Shown here one piece after another: positions 1 to 8,928 of a DNA stretch of 32,018 bases; position 1 is the stretch's first letter; every line of letters begins with the position of its first letter. A model generated the notes under the pieces. That model did no database searches. It saw nothing but the letters and a program-made list of their open reading frames with translations, and had not been told where the DNA came from. Source of the DNA: an uncultured Clostridium sp. (GTDB taxonomy: Bacteria > Bacillota > Clostridia > Peptostreptococcales > Peptostreptococcaceae); assembly GCA_900539645.1 (NCBI GenBank), contig UQCY01000010.1, positions 1 through 32,018 of the forward strand. Reading direction: 5' to 3'. The translations under genes were made by a program, and so were the position numbers.

Positions 1-137
1 ACATTATGTATGAGAATATTAATTAAATTTAATTAAGGGAGATGGTTAAAAAATAGCTTAAGGAAAAATAAATTTTAAACTTGAGCAAATTTGTGGAATA
101 TTCGTATTTAAATGTGTAGGTAAAGGAGATGTGGAAT

Positions 138-3100
138 ATGAATAAAAAATTAATATCATTTTTAGCAGCAACAGCTATGATTGTTACGGTAAGTCAAGAA
201 TCAATGGCATTAATTGGTGAAGAAATAGAAAAGAATAATACAAGTGTAGAACAAACTAATTTATGCCAAGAATTAACAATATATGATGAAATTGATAACA
301 GTAAATATAAAGAAGAACAAAATAATGGAAATAAAAATCAAAACAATAATGTAAAAGAAGTAACAGTATCTAACTGGAATGATTTAAAAAGTAATATTGA
401 AAATGCAAGTGATAATGTTGAAACTAAAATTATTTTAGATGGTAGTAATGGAATCATAAATAAAAATAGTTCAGATGAAGCTATAATTATAAAATCTAAT
501 AAAAACATTACAATAGTAGCTCAAAATAATACAATTATACAAAGAACTTCAAATATGTCTGACAAAGGAGAGTTTGTAGTAGAAAAAGATGGAAATTTGA
601 CTATAGATGGAGATTTGATTATAGAAGCACCTAATTATGAAAATGAAGGAATGCTTACATATGCGAATTTTGTAAAAGTAAATGAAGGTGGAAATTTAAC
701 TATAAATTGTAAATTAACAGTTCATACAAGTGATGGATATAATAACAATAGTCAAGGTGATTTAGGGTTGATTCTTTGTAATGGTAATATGGTAATAAAT
801 GATGGTGCAAAAATTTCTGGGTACACAGTAAATAAGGCAAGTAGAAATGTTGAACTAGCGGCTGTTGTGGTTAAAGGAGAGAATGCTACACTTACTATGG
901 AAGGCGGAGAAGTAAGTGGAAACTATAATTTAGGAGCTAACTATGCTGAAGGAGCATCAATTCAAGTTAGAGAGGGTGCTAACTTTACTATGAATGGTGG
1001 TATGATTAAAGAAAATGGAATTGTACCTAAAGGTGAAGATTGTTGTATGTGTGGAAGTGGTGTTTTTGTAGAAGGAGAAGGGAGTACTTTTATAATGAAA
1101 TCTGGAGAGATTTCTGGTAACAAAGGAATGAAAGGTGCTGGAATTTATGCAAGTAATAAAGCAAATATAGATATAAGAAATGGAATAATAACTGGAAATA
1201 AGATACCATACAATGGCAGAAGTTGTTATGGAGGAGGAATATATGCTCAGAATACAACTATAAAAATAGGTGAAAATGGATATGTAGAAATATCTGATAA
1301 TGGTTCCAGTGAACCTGAAAATGAATATAGAAGGATACAAACTTATGGAGGAGGAATATATACAAAAGATAGTAATGGTACTATTAAAAATACAACAATA
1401 TCAAAAAACACAACAGATGGAAACAATTTACAAGGTGGTGCGGGAATATTCTTTGATAATAGTAATATAAGTATAGAAGATAGTACTATAAAAGAAAATC
1501 AGGCTGGAGAAGCAACAAACCAAGTAGGAGGTGGTATTACAGTACAAGGAGATAGCAAAATAAATTTAAAAAATGTATCTATAAAAAATAATAAAGTATC
1601 TCCAAGTGGTAGACAGTATTTTTCTGGTTTAGGTGGTGGAATATTTATATGGAATAAAGAATCTAAGATTACATTGGAAGATTGTGATATAAGTGGAAAT
1701 ATAGCTAGTAATCTAGGTGCTGGAATATTTATGAATGCGGGTAGCATAAATATAAAAGGTGATACTAAAATAGAAAAAAATAAATTTGAATCTACAGACA
1801 ATTCTCATCAAGGATATAGTAAAGGAATATTAGTAGGAGAAGGTAGTAACTTATCAATAGAAGGCGATATCTATTTAGATAAAGAAGATGACATATGCAT
1901 AGACACAAATGATACGCATATAACTATTTCAAATAAATTAAACAAAGTAAATGGAACAAATCCTATAAGTATAACAAGTGTTGATGAGGATATAGAAGAC
2001 GAAAAAACAGAAGGAACAAAACTAGTAGAATACTCAGAAGCAGCTGGTGGAGAAGCAGAAGCTCTAAAGGCTACACTAGGAAGATACTTCATACCAAGCA
2101 AATATATGAATCCAGATTTGAAAATAGGACAGAGTCAAAAGACAAAAAATGTACTAACATATGTAAAAGAACTACCAACAAACAATTTACCAGTAATAAA
2201 TGCATCAGATAAAGAAATATATGTTGGAGATAACTTCGATCCTCTAAAAGATGTAACAGCTACAGATGCAGAAGATGGAAAAATAACTCTAACTCAAAAC
2301 AACATAAAAGAAAACACAGTAGATATAAGCAAACCAGGGGAATACAAAGTAACATATTCAGTTACAGATTCAGTGGGTGCTACAACTGAAAAAACTATAA
2401 AAGTAACAGTTAAAGTTAAGAATACTGGTGGAGGCGGAACAGTAATACCACCAACTAAACCAGAACAGAAACCTGATCCAGAAGATCCAGATAGAATAGA
2501 AGGTAATGACAGAATAGAAACTTCTATAGAAGCAAGTAAAGATTTATATCCAAATGGAACAAATGCCGTAGTACTTGCAAACTGCGAAAGATACACAGAC
2601 GTACTAACTGCAGATCCATTTGCAATACAGGAAAAAGCATCAGCCCTACTAACATACAAATATGAAATACCAGAAAAAACTCTTAAAGAAATAGAAAGAC
2701 TAGGAGCTAAAAAAATCTACATAAGTGGTGGATATGATGCAGTATCTAAAAAGGTCGTTGACGAACTAGCAGCAAAAGGATATGAAATATTCAGATTCGA
2801 CGGTGTAGACAGATATGATACAGCTAGAAAAATAGCGATAAAAATTAGAGAAAAAGGAAACACAAATGCAGCAGAACTTGCTTCAGGAGAAGATTTCCCA
2901 GATGCGTTATGTATGACACCTCTAGCAGTAAAGGACCATGCACCAATACTACTAACTAAAAAAGATTCTATCCCGAAATACACAAAACAGGCACTGGCAG
3001 AATGGGATATAGAAAATATAAAAATTGGTGGTCTAGACGAAGCTGTATCATCAGAAGTTGAAAAACAGTTAAAAGCTGGATTCGAAATAGATAAAAACAA

Positions 3101-3437
3101 CAAAAAAGATTCAAACGTATACGATGGAGCAAAAGCTGTTAAGAGAATTGGTGGAGAAGATAGATATGAAACATCAGCAAAACTAGCTGCTGAATCATAT
3201 CCAGAATCAAAACTAGGTGTTTACGCAACAGGTGAGGACTTCCCAGATGCATTAATAGCTGGAAACTATGCGGGAACAAAAGAAGCTCCAGTATTATTAG
3301 TTAAAGGTGACTCATTACCAGAACCAATAGAAAAATATACAAAAGAATCTAAAATCAAAAAAGCAACTATAATCGGTGGAGTTAATGCTGTAAGTGATAA
3401 AGTATTTAACCTAATAAAAGCGATAATAAACAGATAG
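138..3437 (+). CDS. Secreted beta-helix surface protein with Ig-like domain and three CWB2 wall-anchor repeats
   Basis: Predicted exported surface protein of 1099 aa, probably an adhesin or glycan-binding factor held on the cell wall. The start is taken at 138, not the in-frame ATG at 129, because the Shine-Dalgarno AAGGAG (123-128) abuts 129 and sits 9 nt before 138. Residues 1-24 look like a signal peptide (MNKKL, hydrophobic core, small residues). About residues 70-600 are repeated Gly/Asn-rich beta-helix rungs, with many copies of GGGIY or GAGIF followed by xNxxSxIxNSTIxxN-type strands. Residues about 683-765 resemble a DUF5011/bacterial Ig-like domain (DAEDGKI, PGEYKVTYSVTD). A Pro-rich linker follows, then from about 785 three CWB2 repeats (RIEGNDRIETS, DGVDRYDTA, IGGEDRYETS), which in Clostridioides bind the anionic wall polymer. 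No catalytic residues are evident. Gln is mostly CAA and Asn mostly AAT in the helix part, but CAG and AAC dominate toward the 3' part, suggesting a mosaic gene. The next gene has the same anchor. Confidence 0.88.
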   Translation: MNKKLISFLAATAMIVTVSQESMALIGEEIEKNNTSVEQTNLCQELTIYDEIDNSKYKEEQNNGNKNQNNNVKEVTVSNWNDLKSNIENASDNVETKIILDGSNGIINKNSSDEAIIIKSNKNITIVAQNNTIIQRTSNMSDKGEFVVEKDGNLTIDGDLIIEAPNYENEGMLTYANFVKVNEGGNLTINCKLTVHTSDGYNNNSQGDLGLILCNGNMVINDGAKISGYTVNKASRNVELAAVVVKGENATLTMEGGEVSGNYNLGANYAEGASIQVREGANFTMNGGMIKENGIVPKGEDCCMCGSGVFVEGEGSTFIMKSGEISGNKGMKGAGIYASNKANIDIRNGIITGNKIPYNGRSCYGGGIYAQNTTIKIGENGYVEISDNGSSEPENEYRRIQTYGGGIYTKDSNGTIKNTTISKNTTDGNNLQGGAGIFFDNSNISIEDSTIKENQAGEATNQVGGGITVQGDSKINLKNVSIKNNKVSPSGRQYFSGLGGGIFIWNKESKITLEDCDISGNIASNLGAGIFMNAGSINIKGDTKIEKNKFESTDNSHQGYSKGILVGEGSNLSIEGDIYLDKEDDICIDTNDTHITISNKLNKVNGTNPISITSVDEDIEDEKTEGTKLVEYSEAAGGEAEALKATLGRYFIPSKYMNPDLKIGQSQKTKNVLTYVKELPTNNLPVINASDKEIYVGDNFDPLKDVTATDAEDGKITLTQNNIKENTVDISKPGEYKVTYSVTDSVGATTEKTIKVTVKVKNTGGGGTVIPPTKPEQKPDPEDPDRIEGNDRIETSIEASKDLYPNGTNAVVLANCERYTDVLTADPFAIQEKASALLTYKYEIPEKTLKEIERLGAKKIYISGGYDAVSKKVVDELAAKGYEIFRFDGVDRYDTARKIAIKIREKGNTNAAELASGEDFPDALCMTPLAVKDHAPILLTKKDSIPKYTKQALAEWDIENIKIGGLDEAVSSEVEKQLKAGFEIDKNNKKDSNVYDGAKAVKRIGGEDRYETSAKLAAESYPESKLGVYATGEDFPDALIAGNYAGTKEAPVLLVKGDSLPEPIEKYTKESKIKKATIIGGVNAVSDKVFNLIKAIINR

Positions 3438-3484
3438 AAATATAAAAAAGTAAGATAAATGGAAAAAAACAGTATAAGAAAAAT

Positions 3485-3527
3485 AAAAATCATCAGTCTA
3501 AAAAATAAATAGGCTGATGATTTTTTT
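3485..3527 (+). terminator. Rho-independent terminator after the beta-helix surface protein gene
   Basis: Arms 3485-3499 and 3511-3525 pair over 15 bp (core ATCATCAG / CTGATGAT, one G-U pair) around an 11-nt loop, and the 3' arm runs into seven T's. Confidence 0.9.
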
Positions 3528-3797
3528 ATTTATAAAATTAGTAAATAAAAATAAAAAATGTAAAAAATATTAAAATAAAAAGAAAAATAACAAAAAATAA
3601 AATTAATAAAATAAAGTATAATATACTAAAATTAGAAAAATAATAAAAAAAGTATTTACAAAAATAAAAAATATTTATAAAATAAAAACAGATAATTGGT
3701 ATATACCTTATTGAATAAATCAACTAGAAAGGGTTTTCTGTTTTGTTTAATAAGAAAAACACAATTATTAAAGAAAGAAGGTTTATAGGAGGATTTT
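3528..3797 (+). other. Very A-rich intergenic region and leader of the GH20 gene
   Basis: No gene is seen here. From about 3530 to 3700 the plus strand is almost entirely A and T with few G or C, so the open frames on the minus strand are low-complexity artefacts. The last ~105 nt form the 5' leader of the hexosaminidase gene. It ends in a strong AGGAGGA ribosome site at about 3787-3793, before ATG 3798. Confidence 0.6.
3655..3683 (+). promoter_or_regulatory. Candidate promoter of the GH20 surface enzyme gene
   Basis: TTTACA at 3655-3660 and TAAAAT at 3678-3683 with a 17-nt spacer fit a vegetative promoter. The predicted start near 3690 gives a leader of roughly 105 nt. The surrounding A-richness makes chance matches more likely. 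Confidence 0.5.
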
Positions 3798-6700
3798 ATG
3801 GGAAGGTTTAAGAAAGCAATTGCGACAATGTTAGTTGCTTGTATGACAATGGTTACGCCAGCGTCATTAGGTATGACTAAGGTTTCAGCTAACGAAGCCA
3901 ACAAAACAAAAATGAGTGTATACTCAATAGATGCAGGTAGAAAGTTTTTCTCAGTAAATCAGATTAAAGAAATAATCGATACTGCAAACAAAACAGGATA
4001 CACACACGTTCAGTTATTATTTGGTAATGACGGACTAAGATTAGTGTTAGATGACATGACAATTACGGCAAATGGGAAAACGTATGCGAGTGATGATGTC
4101 AAAGAAGCTATAAAAAACGGAACAAAAAAATACTATGATGATCCAAATGGAACAGTTTTAACACAGAAAGATATGGAATCTATATTAGCACACGCTAAAT
4201 CAAAAAACGTTAAAATAATTCCAGTTATAAGCAGCCCAGGACACATGGATGCAATATTAAATACAATGGAAGCTCTAGGAATAGAAAATCCAAAATTCAA
4301 CTATCAGGGAACAGTTTCTAAAACTACTCTAGACTTAAATAACGCAAAAGCAGTTGAATTTACAAAAGAATTAGTTGAAAAATATGCAAAATACTTCAAC
4401 GGAAAAGTAGAATACTTCAACTTTGGTGCTGATGAATACGCAAATGATGCAACATATCATGGACCAAGCAAAAAATCAGGATTCCTAGTACTTCAGGAAG
4501 AAAAACTATACGATGATTTCATAGACTATATCAATGATATGTCTACAATGGTAAAAGAAAACAATATGAAACCAATATGTTTCAACGATGGTATATACTA
4601 CAACCAGGACGAAAAAAATGGAACAGTAGATACAGATATAACTGTTGCATATTGGACACCAGGATTTGATAGATACTCTCCAGCTCCAGCTAAATACTTA
4701 ATAGAAAAAGGATTTAAAATACTAAACACAAACGACAACTGGTACTATGTTGTTGGACGTAACGGAGAAGGTTGGTGGTATGGTTCTGCAATGGCTACAG
4801 ACAGTATGAAAAAATTCAAATTTGACAGAGTAGTTGGAACAGCAGACAACGAAAAACCACTTCCTATAGTTGGAAGTATGGCTTGTACTTGGTGTGATGA
4901 ACCACAGAAAGAATACAAACCAGAAATAGTAAAAGGTTTAATGGAATTATTTGCTAATCAGAACAAAGATTACATATATCCAAAAGCTAACTATGCTAAA
5001 GTTGAAGATGCAATAAAAAAAGCACCAAAAGACTTAGCTAAATACACAGAAGAAACAGCATACAACCTAAACAGAGCAATAGCATCTGTAACATATGGTG
5101 AAAAATTATCAGACCAGGCAAAAGTAGATGCTATGGCAAACGAAATAACAAAAGCTACTGCAAACTTAAAAGTAGCTACAAGTAAAAAGAAAAAATCTGC
5201 TATATTCTCAATAGATGCAGGTAGAAAATATTTCTCAAAAGATCAGTTAATAGAGATAATAGAGAAAGCACATAGAAATGGATACACAGATGTTCAGTTA
5301 ATACTAGGAAATGATGGACTTCGTTTTGCACTAGATAATATGGACATAAAAGTAAATGGTAAAACATACAAAAGTGAAGATGTTAAAAAAGCAATAACTA
5401 AAGGAAACGACATATACTACAAAGACCCTAATGGAGATTACCTAACAGAAGCGGAAATGGATGAAATATTAGCCGTAGCAAAAAGATTAGGTATGGGAGT
5501 AATACCAGTAATAAACTCTCCAGGTCATATGGACGGTATATTAAATGCTATGGAAGCTTTAGGAATAAAAAATCCACAGTATAGCCATAATGGTAAAAAA
5601 TCAACAAGAACAATAGACTTAAACAATAAAGAAGCAATAGAATTCAACAAAGAATTAGTAAAGAAATATGCAACATACTTTGCTAAAAAAGGAAGCAAAA
5701 TATTCAACTTCGGTTGTGATGAATATGCAAATGACATAGACTCATCTGAAGAAGGATACTACAACGGATGGAGTAGACTTCAGGGTGAAGGAATGTACCC
5801 TAAATTTGTAACTTATGTAAACGATTTATCAAAAATAATAAAAGATGCTGGAATGAAACCAATGTGCTTCAACGACGGTATATACTACAACAAAAAAGAT
5901 GAATATGGAAAATTTGATAAAGATATAATCATATCTTATTGGACAGCTGGATGGTGGGAATTCTACACAGCTCCAGCAGCATACCTATACGACAAAGGAC
6001 ATCAGATAGTAAACTTAAATGATGGATGGTACTGGGTATTAGGAAGCTACAAAACAGAAGACAACAAACTTCCATACAAATACGAAGATGCAATGGCAAA
6101 TATAGAAAAATTTGACTACAACAAAGTTGCAGGAGATAGCTTAGGTGTTCCTACAATAGCAAGTATGCAGGCTGTTTGGTGTGATGAACCATCTAAAAAA
6201 CACGAAATGGACAAAATAATGAACTTAATGGATGCTTATTCAGCTAAACATACAGATTACCTAAAAAGACCAGGTATGAAAGTTAACGTTGCTGAAAGAA
6301 TAGAGGGTGAAACTAGATACGAAACTTCTCTAGAAGTAAGTAAAAAAGCATTCTCTAAATCAGAAAAAGCATACTTAGTATCTGGAGAAAAATTCCCAGA
6401 TGCATTAAGTGCAGCTTCTTTAACTGCTAATGGAAATGGTCCAATACTATTAGTAAATGATAAAACAATAGACAAAGTATTAGCTGAAGTAGATAGATTA
6501 AACGCTAAAGAAATAGTATTAGTTGGTGGAGGATCTATATCAGCGTCTAACAAAAACAAAGTAAAAGAATTTGCTAAATCTCACTCAGCAACTGTATCAG
6601 AACTTGCAGGAAAAGATAGATTTGATACTGCTGTAAAAGTTGCAAACAAAACTATATCTACACTTGGAAACAAAGGAAAAGTTATAATAGCTGACGGAAG

Positions 6701-7163
6701 AAACTACCCAGATGCTGTATCAATAGCACCATATGCTTCAAAAGAAGGAATACCAGTACTTCTAGCAAATGGAAATAATGTTTCAAAAGAAGTTAAAGAC
6801 TTTGTAGCTAAAAACAATATAAAAGAAGCTATAATAGTAGGTGGAGATAAAGCTGTTGGAAAAGAAGTAGAAAAACTATTCAAAAAAGTAGACAGAATAT
6901 CTGGAGCTAATAGATATGAAACATCTGCAAAAATAGCAGAAAAATTCTTTGCAAGTACAGATGGAATATTTATGGCTAGTGGAGAAGCATTTGCTGACTC
7001 ATTATCTGTAAGCTACTATGCATCACAGAAAAACACTCCAGTTGTACTTACAATACCAAACAGACTTCACGATAATACTAGAAAATATATGGAAAACAAT
7101 AAATATAAAAACTACTATGTTATAGGTGGAGAAGCAGCAGTTACTTCAAATATATTTAAATAA
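3798..7163 (+). CDS. StrH-like tandem GH20 exo-beta-N-acetylhexosaminidase with three CWB2 anchor repeats
   Basis: Secreted 1121-aa enzyme predicted to remove terminal beta-linked GlcNAc (or GalNAc) from host glycans at the cell surface. Residues 1-31 are a signal peptide ending near VSA-NE. Two homologous GH20 catalytic domains follow: about 38-390 (starts YSIDAGRKFF) and 467-810 (starts FSIDAGRKYF). Each has the family features: LGNDGLRF-type strand, INSPGHMD, and the catalytic Asp-Glu pair in FNFGADEYAND (D212-E213) and FNFGCDEYAND (D641-E642). Both pairs are intact, so both domains may be active. A helical linker (about 395-465) separates them. Wording and domain order closely resemble pneumococcal StrH, recognised from memory, but here three CWB2 repeats (from about 831: RIEGETRYETS, AGKDRFDTA, ISGANRYETS) replace the LPXTG and G5 parts. 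Codon use (CAG, AAC) matches the housekeeping genes, suggesting a long-resident, well-expressed gene. It lies downstream of another CWB2 protein but has its own promoter and terminators. Confidence 0.92.
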   Translation: MGRFKKAIATMLVACMTMVTPASLGMTKVSANEANKTKMSVYSIDAGRKFFSVNQIKEIIDTANKTGYTHVQLLFGNDGLRLVLDDMTITANGKTYASDDVKEAIKNGTKKYYDDPNGTVLTQKDMESILAHAKSKNVKIIPVISSPGHMDAILNTMEALGIENPKFNYQGTVSKTTLDLNNAKAVEFTKELVEKYAKYFNGKVEYFNFGADEYANDATYHGPSKKSGFLVLQEEKLYDDFIDYINDMSTMVKENNMKPICFNDGIYYNQDEKNGTVDTDITVAYWTPGFDRYSPAPAKYLIEKGFKILNTNDNWYYVVGRNGEGWWYGSAMATDSMKKFKFDRVVGTADNEKPLPIVGSMACTWCDEPQKEYKPEIVKGLMELFANQNKDYIYPKANYAKVEDAIKKAPKDLAKYTEETAYNLNRAIASVTYGEKLSDQAKVDAMANEITKATANLKVATSKKKKSAIFSIDAGRKYFSKDQLIEIIEKAHRNGYTDVQLILGNDGLRFALDNMDIKVNGKTYKSEDVKKAITKGNDIYYKDPNGDYLTEAEMDEILAVAKRLGMGVIPVINSPGHMDGILNAMEALGIKNPQYSHNGKKSTRTIDLNNKEAIEFNKELVKKYATYFAKKGSKIFNFGCDEYANDIDSSEEGYYNGWSRLQGEGMYPKFVTYVNDLSKIIKDAGMKPMCFNDGIYYNKKDEYGKFDKDIIISYWTAGWWEFYTAPAAYLYDKGHQIVNLNDGWYWVLGSYKTEDNKLPYKYEDAMANIEKFDYNKVAGDSLGVPTIASMQAVWCDEPSKKHEMDKIMNLMDAYSAKHTDYLKRPGMKVNVAERIEGETRYETSLEVSKKAFSKSEKAYLVSGEKFPDALSAASLTANGNGPILLVNDKTIDKVLAEVDRLNAKEIVLVGGGSISASNKNKVKEFAKSHSATVSELAGKDRFDTAVKVANKTISTLGNKGKVIIADGRNYPDAVSIAPYASKEGIPVLLANGNNVSKEVKDFVAKNNIKEAIIVGGDKAVGKEVEKLFKKVDRISGANRYETSAKIAEKFFASTDGIFMASGEAFADSLSVSYYASQKNTPVVLTIPNRLHDNTRKYMENNKYKNYYVIGGEAAVTSNIFK

Positions 7164-7197
7164 TATTTTATTTTAATAAGAGATTATACAAAAATAT

Positions 7198-7228
7198 TAA
7201 AGCTCTATAGAATTTCTATAGAGCTTTA
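7198..7228 (+). terminator. Hairpin after the GH20 gene
   Basis: A 13-bp perfect stem, 7198-7210 with 7216-7228 (AGCTCTATAG / CTATAGAGCT), sits 34 nt after the stop codon. The following bases are not T-rich, so it may terminate weakly or act as an mRNA 3' stabilising stem. Confidence 0.6.
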
Positions 7229-7337
7229 TATAATAATCAAAAGAAAATTATTGAAATATACTATCGACTAATGGTAAAATAGTATAGTACGAAATGTATT
7301 AAGAATGTAAAGACTAAAAACAAAACAAAGCTAAAAA

Positions 7338-7376
7338 CAAAAAATGGCCCGATGGTTTAAATCGGGTCATTTTTTG
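7338..7376. terminator. Bidirectional terminator between convergent genes
   Basis: Arms 7338-7353 and 7361-7376 (core TGGCCCGAT / ATCGGGTCA) form a 16-bp stem with one G-U pair. T-runs lie on the right and A-runs on the left, so it can stop transcription from both sides. It ends just before the stop codon (7380-7382) of the minus-strand gene. Confidence 0.85.
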
Positions 7377-7379
7377 TTT

Positions 7380-7724
7380 TTATAATCCGTCGAATATCCT
7401 ATCAATAACAACTTTTTCGTACTCGTTCTTTATCGAGATTGTAGAGTGAGAAAAATCTATCTCAAAATTAGCAAATGCAGACAGTAAATCAATATCTCTA
7501 AGCATATGTACTGTCATATCGTATCCTTCTTTGTCTATTCTCAAAATAATCGCTCTAACAAATGGAAACTGGATACGAGAGCTAAACATCCTACTGTCAG
7601 ATGCGTCTATATCAACACTTCTGTAGTTAATATCTACAAAAATATCAATATCCTCATCAGACTCTCTAATAACTCTAAACTCAAAATCAGAATCGAGCTT
7701 TAAATTTCCGATATTATAAATCAT
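7380..7724 (-). CDS. Hypothetical protein, 114 aa
   Basis: I do not recognise a family. The 114-aa product is acidic (VIRESDEDIDIFVDINYRS, DIDASDSRMF) with alternating hydrophobic residues that suggest a small beta-rich fold. There is no signal peptide or membrane segment. The start at 7724 is supported by an upstream GGTGA, a moderate ribosome site. It lies 8 nt after the stop of the 82-aa gene on the same strand, so the two form a likely two-gene operon. A bidirectional hairpin follows immediately. Confidence 0.65.
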   Translation of the reverse strand: MIYNIGNLKLDSDFEFRVIRESDEDIDIFVDINYRSVDIDASDSRMFSSRIQFPFVRAIILRIDKEGYDMTVHMLRDIDLLSAFANFEIDFSHSTISIKNEYEKVVIDRIFDGL

Positions 7725-7732
7725 CGAATCAC

Positions 7733-7981
7733 CTATCTCTTTTTAAGGAATTTAGGTCCTAGGTATTTTTTTATTTCTTCTTCTGGAGAGAAGTCATCTA
7801 TTAGTATTTCTTTTCCAGTATCTTCAAACACTACTAAAACTTCACAATCTCCCTGTAAGAAGAATTTTCTAACTGTTTCTTCCTTAACTTCTCTAACTTT
7901 AACGATATTTTTCTTTTCCTTTTCGAAGTCTTTAGTATAATAACTTCCCATCATATTTATATATTTTGTATATCTGTTCAT
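7733..7981 (-). CDS. Hypothetical protein, 82 aa
   Basis: Small soluble protein of unknown function. Its N-terminal half is rich in Lys and Glu (FEKEKKNIVKVREVKEET); it then has a beta-like stretch (CEVLVVFEDTGKEILIDDF) and a basic C-terminus (KYLGPKFLKKR). A clear AGGAGG ribosome site lies 7 nt before the ATG at 7981. It is the first gene of a probable operon with the 114-aa gene and is transcribed divergently from the Cys-cluster gene at 8161. No metal-binding or catalytic motif is visible. Confidence 0.7.
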   Translation of the reverse strand: MNRYTKYINMMGSYYTKDFEKEKKNIVKVREVKEETVRKFFLQGDCEVLVVFEDTGKEILIDDFSPEEEIKKYLGPKFLKKR

Positions 7982-8160
7982 AATGTCCTCCTATAAGTAT
8001 TTCTAAATTTATAAAAATTTTTATCATTAATAATATAATTATACGAAAAAGCTCCTAATCAAGCAATATAAATTGAAATATGCATAATTGATGGAATATA
8101 TGTAAATTAGGCTAATATATGTTAAAATAAAAGAATCAAACATTACAAAGGGGTATTGAG

Positions 8161-8910
8161 ATGGCTAGTATAAAAAGAGATGAAATAGAAAAATCTATAG
8201 CTTATGCTGAAAAAAATGGCATATTTGAAAAATTAAATAAAATATACGATACAGTACCTTCAGGAAAATGTGAAGGTTGTGCAAAATGCTGCATGGAATC
8301 CGTTGGAATAAACCTAACTGAGTTTTTAAATATATACAAATATCTAAAAGAAAGACCTGAAATATACAACAAATACATCGACAAGGTTTTGGACTACTAC
8401 TTTATGGAATACAAAGAAAAGAAACCATGTCCATTCCTTGATGAAAACAAAAGATGTGCAATATATGAAGTTAGACCATTAAACTGTAGAATATTTGGTC
8501 ACTGGTACAAAAGCGACTACAATTTAAACCTAGACTCTATAAAAGAAAAGAATAGAGATTACAGAGATCTTATGAAAGCTAGATACGGATTTGAGATAAA
8601 CGAGGACGTTGTAGAGTATAGAATAGAGTACTGTGAGAAATTCATCCCAGATAGTGGAGAAAGACTATCTAAAGAAGAAAGACTTTCTTACCTAGACCAG
8701 ATAATGATATTGGATTCTCAGATATATTCAAAAGGAATGATAGACATAGATTTTAGAGATAGAGGAATAGTGGAGTACTTTATAGACTCATTATTCTTTA
8801 CAGATACATCATATAATATGAAGATAAAAATTTCTCAGGACTTTGATAAAGGAGAAAAAGTGCTTAGAAAAATTAAAAAGATAGTGTCTGTAGGCAAAAA
8901 AATAAGATAA
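8161..8910 (+). CDS. YkgJ-family cysteine cluster protein
   Basis: 249-aa cytoplasmic protein with the CxxCxxCC cluster of the YkgJ/zinc- or iron-chelating family (PF03692). C37, C40, C43 and C44 lie in GKCEGCAKCC; C90, C99 and C109 lie in KPCPFL, KRCAIY and PLNCR. The family is thought to bind a metal or Fe-S cluster, but its reaction is not established. An AAGGGG ribosome site precedes ATG 8161. The MBL-fold gene starts 18 nt after the stop, so the two are probably co-transcribed. The C-terminal ~80 residues have no motif I recognise. A weak promoter candidate (TTGATG at 8088-8093) lies upstream, in the region shared with the divergent minus-strand genes. Confidence 0.85.
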   Translation: MASIKRDEIEKSIAYAEKNGIFEKLNKIYDTVPSGKCEGCAKCCMESVGINLTEFLNIYKYLKERPEIYNKYIDKVLDYYFMEYKEKKPCPFLDENKRCAIYEVRPLNCRIFGHWYKSDYNLNLDSIKEKNRDYRDLMKARYGFEINEDVVEYRIEYCEKFIPDSGERLSKEERLSYLDQIMILDSQIYSKGMIDIDFRDRGIVEYFIDSLFFTDTSYNMKIKISQDFDKGEKVLRKIKKIVSVGKKIR

Positions 8911-8928
8911 CAAAGAAGAGTGATAGAA

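Noticed and set aside
129..137. ATG 129 as start of the beta-helix protein
   Set aside because: It abuts the Shine-Dalgarno sequence; ATG 138 has proper spacing and begins a standard signal peptide.
957..2101. Long minus-strand open frames within the beta-helix gene
   Set aside because: They are mirror frames of a low-complexity repeat gene, without ribosome sites or recognisable domains.
3538..3904. Minus-strand frames rich in Phe, Ile and Tyr
   Set aside because: They are products of the A-rich tract and have no ribosome site.
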